Source of the DNA: JALYXV01 sp963733505
GTDB taxonomy: Bacteria; Actinomycetota; Acidimicrobiia; Acidimicrobiales; Palsa-688
DNA: 64,000 nt
Reading direction: 5' to 3'
Assembly (NCBI GenBank): GCA_963733505.1
Contig: CAVTDW010000026.1
Span: forward strand, 124,001 to 188,000
Shown here piece by piece: positions 19,413-26,958 of this stretch. The position numbers and the translations under genes are program-made. The notes under the pieces were generated by a model that was not told where the DNA came from, ran no database searches, and saw only the letters and a program-made list of their open reading frames with translations. The first letter of the stretch is position 1. The number at the start of each line of letters is the position of its first letter.

Positions 19413-20626
19413 TGCTGGCACTGGTCGGCGCAGCCGACGGCACCGGTTCCGTGCCCGGTCGGCGCGTCGCGATCACCGGGCTCGGCGTCGTTGCCTCGTG
19501 CGGCACCGGGAAAGACGCCTTCTGGGAGGGCCTCCTCGCCACACCCGCGGACGGGATCCGCCGGGTCCAGGACTTCGACGCCACGCCCTACTTCGGTTCG
19601 AAGGAGGTTCGGCGAATCGACCGATTCGGCCAGCTGGCCGTGGCCGCCGCCGAGCAGGCGATCGCCGACGCGGGCGGCCTCGAGGGACTCGCCGCCGACC
19701 CCGATCGGGTCGGCGTCTTCATCGGGACCGGCGTCGGCGGGCTGGAAACGCTCGAGACCCAAATCTGGACGTACAAGGAGAAGGGGCCTCGGAGAGTGTC
19801 CCCCTTCATGGTGCCGATGATCATGGCCAACGCCGGCGCCGCGGCCGTGTCCATGCGCTACGGCATGCGAGGGCCGTGCGAGACGACGGTCACCGCGTGT
19901 GCCTCGGGCACCCACAGCATCGCCAACGCGGCGCGCGTCATCGCCACCGGCCGGGCCGACGTCATGCTCGCCGGGGGGGCGGAAGCGAGTTGCACCGGCG
20001 TCGCCGAGGCGGCCTTCGGCAACATGACCGCCCTGTCCCGCAGCGGCCGGTCGAAGCCGTTTGACACAACACGCGATGGCTTCGTGATGGCCGAGGGCGC
20101 CGCGGTCGTGATCCTGGAGGAATGGGGTCGGGCCGTCGCCCGCGGCGCCACGATCTACGCCGAGCTGGCGGGTGGCGCCTCCAACGCCGACGCCTACCAC
20201 ATCACCGCCCCCTCGCCCGGCGGCCCCGGCGCCGCAGCCTGCATGGAGCAGGCCATCACCGACGCCGGCCTGGTGCCGACCGACATCGCCCACATCAACG
20301 CCCACGGCACGTCGACGCCGCTCAACGACGCCGCCGAGGCGGAGGCCATCGTCAAGGTCTTCGGCACACCCGGTCCCCCGGTCACCTCGACCAAAGGCGT
20401 GATCGGCCATGCGCTCGGCGCCGCCGGGGCCATCGAGACGGTGGCGTCGGTGCTCACCATCACCCACCGGCTCATCCCCCCGACCGCCGGGCTCACCGAC
20501 CTCGACCCCGACGTGCACCTCGACGTCGTCATGGGCGAACCCCGCCCGTGGGAACCGGGGCCGACGCTCTCCAACTCCTTCGGATTCGGCGGCCACAACG
20601 GCTGCCTGGTGATTTCTCCCGCCTGA
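19412..20626 (+). CDS. fabF: Beta-ketoacyl-ACP synthase II
   Basis: Elongating condensing enzyme of fatty-acid synthesis, 404 residues. The active-site Cys is in TVTACASGTHS and the two His in NAHGTSTPLND and GVIGHALGAAGAIE; a Gly-rich C-terminal NSFGFGGHN is present. The start at 19412 is chosen for the TGATG overlap with acpP; the frame is open further upstream inside acpP but cannot be coding there. Confidence 0.95.
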   Translation: MLALVGAADGTGSVPGRRVAITGLGVVASCGTGKDAFWEGLLATPADGIRRVQDFDATPYFGSKEVRRIDRFGQLAVAAAEQAIADAGGLEGLAADPDRVGVFIGTGVGGLETLETQIWTYKEKGPRRVSPFMVPMIMANAGAAAVSMRYGMRGPCETTVTACASGTHSIANAARVIATGRADVMLAGGAEASCTGVAEAAFGNMTALSRSGRSKPFDTTRDGFVMAEGAAVVILEEWGRAVARGATIYAELAGGASNADAYHITAPSPGGPGAAACMEQAITDAGLVPTDIAHINAHGTSTPLNDAAEAEAIVKVFGTPGPPVTSTKGVIGHALGAAGAIETVASVLTITHRLIPPTAGLTDLDPDVHLDVVMGEPRPWEPGPTLSNSFGFGGHNGCLVISPA

Positions 20627-20719
20627 GGAATGTCCGCGGCCACCGCGCCGTTCAGCTGTAGTAACTAGCGCAGATGTGCCGATTCCATACCAAGGTTGTT
20701 ATGGAGGATGGTGGGAAAA

Positions 20720-20914
20720 ATGGGATGGTTCCACGACAAGTCTGATCGGACCCAGGAAACCGCACCGTGGGCAGGGCCGTTCGGTCCGCCCCCGTCGGCC
20801 GGGGCAACGAAGTTCAACCCCATGGTGAGGACGGCAGCCGAGTTGACCGCTCCCCACGACGAGGTGCCCGCGTCGGCTCCCCCAGCCGCCGCCGCGCCCG
20901 CCGCAGCCGCCTAA
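20720..20914 (+). CDS. Small Pro/Ala-rich hypothetical protein
   Basis: A 64-residue frame starting MGWFHDKSD at ATG 20720, preceded by GGTGGG 4 nt upstream and by an AT-richer, promoter-like stretch (20650-20700). The second half is Pro/Ala-rich and ends in an Ala tail. No known domain or signal peptide. Convergent with the peroxiredoxin. Weakly supported. Confidence 0.35.
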   Translation: MGWFHDKSDRTQETAPWAGPFGPPPSAGATKFNPMVRTAAELTAPHDEVPASAPPAAAAPAAAA

Positions 20915-20924
20915 CTACCTCGGA

Positions 20925-21389
20925 CTACCGCGCCGCCAGGGCGTCGAGCAGCTTGGTCGGCGTGTCCTTGGGCGAGATCTTGTACCAGACCTCTTCGAGT
21001 TCACCGGCCGGGCCAACCAGGAACGCCGAGCGTTCGATGCCCATGTAGGTCCGGCCGTACATGGACTTCTGCACCCACACCGCGTACGCCTCCGCCACTG
21101 CGTGGTCCTCGTCGGCCAGCAGCGGAAACCCCAGCCCGTACTTCTTGTCGAACTTGGCCTGCTTGGCGGGCGCATCGGGGCTGATGCCCAAGACAGCAGT
21201 GTCGCCCACCTGCCCCAGGATGTCGCGCAGACCGCACGCCTGGGTGGTGCAACCGGGCGTGTCGGCCTTGGGATAGAAGTAGATCAGCACCCGCCGCCCG
21301 GCGAAGCCGCCCAGGTCGACCGCTTGGCCCGACTGGTCCGACAATGTGAACGTGGGTGCCTGGTCCCCCACCGCAAGCCTGTCGCTCAT
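20925..21389 (-). CDS. bcp: Thioredoxin-dependent peroxiredoxin, BCP/PrxQ family
   Basis: Reduces hydrogen and organic peroxides. The peroxidatic Cys lies in YFYPKADTPGCTTQACGLR; a second Cys five residues later is the usual PrxQ resolving Cys. The start is set at MSDRLAVGDQAP (ATG 21389), since the upstream in-frame extension would enter the divergent promoter; CATACT lies 7 nt before it. The length of 154 residues fits the family. Confidence 0.93.
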   Translation of the reverse strand: MSDRLAVGDQAPTFTLSDQSGQAVDLGGFAGRRVLIYFYPKADTPGCTTQACGLRDILGQVGDTAVLGISPDAPAKQAKFDKKYGLGFPLLADEDHAVAEAYAVWVQKSMYGRTYMGIERSAFLVGPAGELEEVWYKISPKDTPTKLLDALAAR

Positions 21390-21438
21390 GGCCCCAAGTA
21401 TGGCCGGTCGTGCGGGCGGCAACCTGGCCCACCCGAGG

Positions 21439-21444
21439 TACCGT
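21439..21444 (+). promoter_or_regulatory. -10 box TACCGT of the AarF-like gene (leaderless)
   Basis: TACCGT, 6 nt before GTG 21451, with no ribosome-binding site. It decides the start. Confidence 0.6.
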
Positions 21445-21450
21445 CACTGC

Positions 21451-23337
21451 GTGACCTCGACACCGGAGGCGGCGGCGTCGCCGTCGCCGTCTGACACTCC
21501 CGACTCCGACCGCGGGCGACCAGCCGACTACGACGTCGGCGCGTTCAGCGAAACGCCGCCGTGGGAGGTCGTCACCTCGGAGCTGACGTGGCGCCACGGG
21601 ATCGAAGAGCTCCGCCAGGCAACCGCGGCCGAAGTACCGCAACTCCTCCGCCGCCGCCGGGTGCCGCCGCTGCGGCGGCTGGTGCTCGTCGCCGCGGTGC
21701 TGGTGCAGGCCCTCGGGGGTTGGTACCTCTTCGACCGGTGGCGGGCCCGGTGGGCCAACCGACCGGAGATCTCCCAGGCCGGGCTGTCGCACCGGCTGCG
21801 CAAGGCATTCGAACGACTCGGGCCGACCTATGTGAAGCTGGGCCAGATCCTGTCGTCGGGCCAGGGGATCTTCCCGGAGCCCCTCGTGGACGAGTTCAAG
21901 CTGCTCCGCGACCACGTCCCCGCCGAGACCTACGAAACGGTCCGGGCCATCGTGGAGGAAGAGCTGGGCCAACCGCTCGACGCCGTGTTCAAGGAGTTCG
22001 ACATCGAACCCTTGGCGGCGGCATCCATCGCCCAGGTCCACGCCGCCATCCTCCTGACCGGCGAGCCGGTCGTGGTCAAGGTCCAGCGCCCGACGGTCGC
22101 CAGCCTGGTCCGCCGGGACCTGGGCGTCATGAGCTGGATCGCCCCGGCGCTGGTCGGTCGCATCCCGGTGGCGGCGCTGGCCAATCCCCCCGCCTTGGTG
22201 CAGCTGTTCGCCGAGACGATCGTCGAGGAACTCGACTTCCGCCTCGAAGCCGAGAACATGCTCGACATCGCCCACATCCTGGCCGAGACCGACCAGCGCA
22301 CACTCGTGGTGCCCCGGCCCCACCCGAACCTGGTCACCCGCCGGGTACTCGTCATGGAACGGCTCGACGGCTTCGGCTGGGACGACGTGGCCGGGATGCA
22401 CGACGCCGGGGTCGACACGTCCGCCGTGGTCCACGCGGGGATGATCGCCTTCCTCGAGGGCGCCATGCTCTACGGCGTCTTCCACGGCGACCTGCACGGG
22501 GGCAACCTGTTCGTCCGCCCCGACGGCAAGGTCGTGCTGCTCGACTACGGCATCACGGGGCGCCTCGACGAGACCCGGCGCCTGGCGTTCCTCCGGTTGC
22601 TCATGGGCGGCACGGTCAACGACGTCAAGCTCCAGATGGCCGCGCTGCGCGACCTCGGCGCCCTGCCTCCCGACACCGACCTCGACGCCGTGATGCACGA
22701 CCTCGGTATCGACCAACCGGTCAAGGACCCCACCACCATGGAGCCCGACGAGTTAATCGGTCAGATCCGGGACCTGACCAAGGCGCTGCTGGCGTACGGG
22801 GCCACCATGCCCAAGGAGCTGATGCTGTTCGTCAAGGACCTGCTGTTCTTGGACAGCGCCCTGGCGACACTCGCCCCCGACGTGGACCTGTTCTCCGAGA
22901 TCACGTCTGTGGCCATGTACTTCGCCACCCGCTACGGCGAGCGCATCGCCCACGACGTCGGCATCGATCCCCGGGAGCAGGCCGTCGACCTCGAGGGTGT
23001 CAAGGCCAGCTTCGGCCTGACCAACGACGTCGATCGCCTCACCTACCGCGACCTCCAAGCGCGCCGCGAGATCATCCGCAGCCGGATGGGTGCCAGCCGA
23101 CGCCAGAAGCGCCGGCACCGCTGGCGGCGCAATCGGGCCGACACGCTGACCAGCGCGCGGTCGTTCTGGCTAGGGGTCGGAGTCTCTGGGTCAGGGCGAC
23201 GTCGTGGTGGTGATCCCGCAGACCTGCGTGTCGTAGGCGTCGATGCGGTCGGTGGCCGCGATGAACGTCGGGTCGGTCAGCGCCGACAAGGAGCTGGGGT
23301 CGACCTTGGTGATGTCGTAGTTCGCGGCCTTGAGTGA
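21451..23337 (+). CDS. AarF/UbiB (ABC1) family protein kinase-like
   Basis: Atypical protein-kinase-like ATPase. Hallmarks are the KxGQ motif in LGPTYVKLGQILSS, the Ala-rich loop LAAASIAQVHAA, the catalytic loop GVFHGDLHGGNLFV and metal-binding LLDYGITGRL. UbiB proteins support quinone or other isoprenoid lipid metabolism; the actinobacterial role is unclear. A membrane helix lies N-terminal (LVLVAAVLVQALGGWYLF). The frame ends at 23337, 147 bp inside a convergent gene. One extra base near the basic C-terminus would end it at TAG 23171 (573 residues), which looks more natural but is not proven. Confidence 0.88.
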   Translation: MTSTPEAAASPSPSDTPDSDRGRPADYDVGAFSETPPWEVVTSELTWRHGIEELRQATAAEVPQLLRRRRVPPLRRLVLVAAVLVQALGGWYLFDRWRARWANRPEISQAGLSHRLRKAFERLGPTYVKLGQILSSGQGIFPEPLVDEFKLLRDHVPAETYETVRAIVEEELGQPLDAVFKEFDIEPLAAASIAQVHAAILLTGEPVVVKVQRPTVASLVRRDLGVMSWIAPALVGRIPVAALANPPALVQLFAETIVEELDFRLEAENMLDIAHILAETDQRTLVVPRPHPNLVTRRVLVMERLDGFGWDDVAGMHDAGVDTSAVVHAGMIAFLEGAMLYGVFHGDLHGGNLFVRPDGKVVLLDYGITGRLDETRRLAFLRLLMGGTVNDVKLQMAALRDLGALPPDTDLDAVMHDLGIDQPVKDPTTMEPDELIGQIRDLTKALLAYGATMPKELMLFVKDLLFLDSALATLAPDVDLFSEITSVAMYFATRYGERIAHDVGIDPREQAVDLEGVKASFGLTNDVDRLTYRDLQARREIIRSRMGASRRQKRRHRWRRNRADTLTSARSFWLGVGVSGSGRRRGGDPADLRVVGVDAVGGRDERRVGQRRQGAGVDLGDVVVRGLE

Positions 23338-23709
23338 GGCCTCGAGTTGCTTGAGCCCAGTCACGACCGTCTGGCCATCGGACTTGATCGGAGCGGGGAT
23401 GACGGTCAAGAACTGGGCCGCAAAGGCGTCGAACTGTTCGAACAGCGCCTTCACCTTCGTCACGTCGGTGAGGTCCGAGCTACTGGCGCTGGGGAGCTGC
23501 CGGGCCAGTTCGCAATAGCGGGAAGTCTTCGATCCGGAAAAGGTTGGTGCCGTAGTCGAGCCGCCGACGACCGTTGTCGTGGCGTTGGCGGCAGTCGTCG
23601 CTCTCGTCGTGGCCGATGTCGTGGATCCCTTCCCGCCGCAGCCCGCCAGCACGAGCGCGCTCAGCGCAGCCGCGCCTCCGAACGTCTTCAACCACCGCAG
23701 TCGACCCAT
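23191..23709 (-). CDS. Secreted lipoprotein of unknown function
   Basis: A 172-residue lipoprotein: basic start MGRLRWLK, hydrophobic stretch, lipobox LVLAGC, then a Thr/Ser/Ala-rich linker and a helical domain beginning SRYCELARQLP. The start ATG 23709 is set by GGAGGTGG upstream. Two Cys (YCELAR and the near-C-terminal QVCG) might form a disulfide. The type is common in actinobacteria; no function is recognised. Confidence 0.8.
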   Translation of the reverse strand: MGRLRWLKTFGGAAALSALVLAGCGGKGSTTSATTRATTAANATTTVVGGSTTAPTFSGSKTSRYCELARQLPSASSSDLTDVTKVKALFEQFDAFAAQFLTVIPAPIKSDGQTVVTGLKQLEASLKAANYDITKVDPSSLSALTDPTFIAATDRIDAYDTQVCGITTTTSP

Positions 23710-23743
23710 GAGCCACCTCCGAACCGGCGAACCTCGGTGAGGA

Positions 23744-23749
23744 TAGCGT
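23744..23749 (+). promoter_or_regulatory. -10 box TAGCGT of the luciferase-like gene (leaderless)
   Basis: TAGCGT, 6 nt before GTG 23756. Confidence 0.55.
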
Positions 23750-23755
23750 CCGGGG

Positions 23756-24502
23756 GTGCGCATCACCTTATGGCTCGACCGACCCGGGCCCTGGTCGAGC
23801 ATTGTCGAACGTGCCTGCCAGGCCGAGGCCGCGGGGTGGGACGGCCTGCGCTTTGGCGATCTGGGCGGCGGCCCAGACCACGGAAGCCTCGAGTGCTGGG
23901 CCGTCATGGGGGCTCTGGCCGAGGCGGTACCACGGCTGCGCCTCGAAGTGGTGGTGGGCGACGAGACCGGTCGCCACCCAGCCGTCGTAGCCAAGCTGGC
24001 CAGCACGGCGGATCAACTAAGCGGCGGCCGCCTCCTCCTCGGGTTCGGGCCCGCCGCCGGGCCCGACGGTGAGCTCAGGTTGTCGGAGGCGGTCGCGGTC
24101 GTGCGGAGCCTGACCGCCAACGAGCGCACCACCTTCAGCGGGACCTTCTACCAACTGCGCGATGCCCCCCTCGATCCCAAACCGCTCCAGATCCCGTTCC
24201 CGATACTGCTCGTGGGCGGCAGCGCCGCCTTGGCCGCAACCCAGGCCGACCACTGGAGCATCACCGGCCCACCAGCCGAGATCGACTCCCAACTCCGCGC
24301 CCTTGACGAGTCTTGTCGCACGATCGGCCGCGCCCGAGAGGCCATCACCGTGTCGGTCGTCAGCGTCGCGCCCCCCGGCACCCTGGGGTCCACGAATGGG
24401 TGGTACCTGACTCCGCTCTCGGCGAGGAACCCTCGGCCTGGCGCCGAAGCGCTCGCCGACATGCATTCGGCCGCCGAACGGGCCCCGCCGCCTCAACTCT
24501 GA
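23756..24502 (+). CDS. Luciferase-like (LLM/F420-type) oxidoreductase, short form
   Basis: TIM-barrel flavin or F420-dependent oxidoreductase family. Matching segments are AEAAGWDGLRFGD, the strand-turn LASTADQLSGGRLLLGFG, and FPILLVGGSAALAATQADHWSI. At 248 residues it is shorter than the usual 290-340 and lacks part of the insertion loops. Cofactor (FMN or F420) and substrate cannot be assigned. Divergent from the lipoprotein gene. Confidence 0.75.
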   Translation: MRITLWLDRPGPWSSIVERACQAEAAGWDGLRFGDLGGGPDHGSLECWAVMGALAEAVPRLRLEVVVGDETGRHPAVVAKLASTADQLSGGRLLLGFGPAAGPDGELRLSEAVAVVRSLTANERTTFSGTFYQLRDAPLDPKPLQIPFPILLVGGSAALAATQADHWSITGPPAEIDSQLRALDESCRTIGRAREAITVSVVSVAPPGTLGSTNGWYLTPLSARNPRPGAEALADMHSAAERAPPPQL

Positions 24503-24607
24503 GGGTGAGTTACGTCTCTGAGGGCGAGCCACAGCGCTAGACAGCCCTAACCAACCATCAAAGCCGTAGACGACCACCAGAGTTGCGTACCCCGACCGCG
24601 GCGAGGC

Positions 24608-26242
24608 TCAGCCCAGCTTGGGAGTCGCCCGAGCCACGATCGCCCCGACATCGACGCCCGAGGGAAGCGTCCCGAACGCCCGGCCCCAGTCGCCGCCCAG
24701 ACGTGAGGCGCAGAAGGCGTCGGCAACCGCGGGGTCGCCGAAGCGAACGAGTAGGGCGCCCTGGAGCACCAGGGCCATGGACTCCACGATCCTGCGGGCC
24801 CGGGCTTCGACGTCGTCGGTGCGGGTCAGCTCACGGCGGAGGTCGTCGACGGCGTCGTCGAGGCGACGGTCGCCACCGTCCGCCCGGCCCAGCTCGGTGA
24901 AGAACGCCTCCAGCGACTCGGGTTGGCGGGTCATCGCTCGCAACACGTCCAGGCAGATGACATTGCCCGACCCCTCCCAGATCCCGTTCAGCGGGCTCTC
25001 CCGGAACAGCCGGGGCATCACCGACTCCTCGACATAGCCGTTGCCGCCCACGCATTCCAGCGCCTCGGCCGCCATGGCCGGATGGCGCTTGCACAGCCAG
25101 TACTTGGCCACCGCGGTAGCCAGCCGCCGGAACCGGGCCTCGTGCTCGTCGTCGTCCGCCCGGTCGTATGCCCCGGCCAGGCGCAGCATCGTCGTGGTCG
25201 CCGCCTCGGCCTCGACCGCCAGGTCGGCGAGCACCGCAGCCATCAGCGGCTGGTCGGCCAGGTGCCGGCCGAAGGCGCTGCGGTAGGCGCAGTGATGGGC
25301 CGCCTGTGCCAACGACTGGCGCATGCCCGCGGCCGCGCCGACGACGCAGTCGAGGCGGGTGTGGTTGACCATCTCGATGATCGTCGCCACGCCCCGGCCC
25401 TCCTCGCCCACCCGCTCCGCCCAGGCGCCGTCGAGCTCGATCTCGGCCGAGGCGTTGGAACGATTTCCGAGCTTGTCCTTCAGGCGCTGGATGGCGACCC
25501 GGTTGCGCCCGCCATCGGGCGTCCAGCGCGGCAGGGCGAAGCAGGTCAGTCCCCCCGGCGCCTGGGCCAGCACGAGGAACAGGTCGCCCATCGGGGCCGA
25601 GCAGAACCATTTGTGGCCGGTGAGCCGATAGGCCCCTTCGGCCGCTACGGCCACGGTGGTGTTGGCCCGAACGTCCGAGCCGCCCTGTTTCTCGGTCATG
25701 GCCATGCCCGCCAGGGCGCCCGCCTTGTCGGCGGCAGGCCGCGGGGAGGGGTCGTACACCAGCGACGTGAGGCGGGGCTGCCAAAGGGCGAGCAACGCCG
25801 GTTCGGCCCGCAGGGCCGGAAGGACCGAGTACGTCATCGAGATCGGGCAGCCATGCCCGGCGTCGACCTGGCTCCACACGTAGAAGCCGGCGGCGCGGGC
25901 CACATGCGCTCCCCTGCGCGGCTGGTCGGGGCGCCACGGTGCCGCATGCAGGCCCCGCTCGACCGCGACGGCCATCAGCTGGTGGTAACTCGGGTGGTAC
26001 ACCACCTCGTCGATCCGGTGGCCGAAGCGGTCGTGGGTCCGTAGCTCCGGCGGATGGGTGTTGGCGTCGGCTCCCCAGCCGATCGCAGTGGCCGTGCCCG
26101 CCAGCTCGCCGAGCGCCAGGAGCTGCGCTTCGGCCCACCCCGCCCCTTCACGGTTGACGCCCTCGGCCAAGGCCTGATCCTGGGCGAAGACGTTGTAGCC
26201 CTCGAGCGGTGGCGGTTGATTTCGAACCTCGTGGGTCGCCAC
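24608..26242 (-). CDS. AidB-like acyl-CoA dehydrogenase
   Basis: FAD flavoprotein of the acyl-CoA dehydrogenase superfamily, 544 residues, matching the AidB branch in length and in its start ATHEVRNQPPPLEGYN. Further marks are AMTEKQGGSDVRANTT, GHKWFCSAPMGD (flavin-binding strand) and ECVGGNGYVEES. AidB in E. coli belongs to the adaptive response to alkylation. The start GTG 26242 is chosen by homology to AidB and lies 8 nt after TAGCCT. 25 bp separate it from the upstream co-directional AlgH gene. Confidence 0.88.
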   Translation of the reverse strand: MATHEVRNQPPPLEGYNVFAQDQALAEGVNREGAGWAEAQLLALGELAGTATAIGWGADANTHPPELRTHDRFGHRIDEVVYHPSYHQLMAVAVERGLHAAPWRPDQPRRGAHVARAAGFYVWSQVDAGHGCPISMTYSVLPALRAEPALLALWQPRLTSLVYDPSPRPAADKAGALAGMAMTEKQGGSDVRANTTVAVAAEGAYRLTGHKWFCSAPMGDLFLVLAQAPGGLTCFALPRWTPDGGRNRVAIQRLKDKLGNRSNASAEIELDGAWAERVGEEGRGVATIIEMVNHTRLDCVVGAAAGMRQSLAQAAHHCAYRSAFGRHLADQPLMAAVLADLAVEAEAATTTMLRLAGAYDRADDDEHEARFRRLATAVAKYWLCKRHPAMAAEALECVGGNGYVEESVMPRLFRESPLNGIWEGSGNVICLDVLRAMTRQPESLEAFFTELGRADGGDRRLDDAVDDLRRELTRTDDVEARARRIVESMALVLQGALLVRFGDPAVADAFCASRLGGDWGRAFGTLPSGVDVGAIVARATPKLG

Positions 26243-26250
26243 GGCCCGCC

Positions 26251-26256
26251 AGGCTA
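26251..26256 (-). promoter_or_regulatory. -10 box TAGCCT of the AidB-like gene
   Basis: TAGCCT on the minus strand, 8 nt before GTG 26242. Confidence 0.45.
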
Positions 26257-26267
26257 TGGCGCCCCCG

Positions 26268-26870
26268 CTAGTTGAGGCTGGGCTCGTTCGGGTAGGCGGC
26301 CACCAGGGCCAGGCGACCGCCCTGACGGCGCAGTACCCGCTTCCACAACTGGTCGGGGTCACCGGACAACGCGTCGCCCGGCTCCGCCAGCACGACGAAC
26401 CACGCCCCGGCGTCGATTTCGGCCTCGAGCTGGCCCGGGCCCCATCCGGCGTAGCCGGCAAAGACCCGGATGGCGTCGACCACGATCACCAGGTCGTCGG
26501 GATCGCGCTCCAAGTCGAGCGTGCCCAGTTCGCCGACCAGCGGCACCCAACCGCCCAGCCCTTCACGATCCATGCCGCTCGGGTGGTGCTCGGCCCCGTC
26601 GGGCACCTCAGGGGGCGGATCGGGCACCCGAGCCAGGCAGATGGCCGCCCCGGGCGCCACCGGCCCGCCCACGAACACCACCGGCGGGTCGGCGACCAGC
26701 CGCTCCCAACGGGGGAGCGGTGAATCCACGTCGAGTTCGCTCGGCCGATTCAAGACCACGCCGAGCGCCCCATCGTCCTGATGGGCCAGCAGCAGCACGA
26801 CGGTGCGGTGGAAATTGGGGTCGGGCATCGCCGGATTGGCGACGAGCAGCCGTCCCTTCAGGGTCGTCAC
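26268..26870 (-). CDS. YqgE/AlgH family protein (UPF0301)
   Basis: About 200 residues with family marks LKGRLLVANPAMPDPNFHRTV, ALGVVLNRPSEL, VFVGGPV and a late FAGYAGWGPGQLEAEI. Widespread cytoplasmic family of unknown biochemical role. GTG 26870 gives the classical family start TTLKGRLL; an in-frame GTG at 26888 would add six residues. Confidence 0.9.
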   Translation of the reverse strand: MTTLKGRLLVANPAMPDPNFHRTVVLLLAHQDDGALGVVLNRPSELDVDSPLPRWERLVADPPVVFVGGPVAPGAAICLARVPDPPPEVPDGAEHHPSGMDREGLGGWVPLVGELGTLDLERDPDDLVIVVDAIRVFAGYAGWGPGQLEAEIDAGAWFVVLAEPGDALSGDPDQLWKRVLRRQGGRLALVAAYPNEPSLN

Positions 26871-26945
26871 GACTTCCCATGATCGCACCCGCAGGACCGG
26901 CCCGGTACGCCGGGCGGGCCGGAACGGTTGCCTTTACCCAGTCCT

Positions 26946-26951
26946 TATACT
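26946..26951 (+). promoter_or_regulatory. -10 box TATACT of the KimA-like permease gene (leaderless)
   Basis: TATACT, 7 nt before ATG 26959; the closest to consensus of the -10 boxes in this window. Confidence 0.65.
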
Positions 26952-26958
26952 CCGGTGG

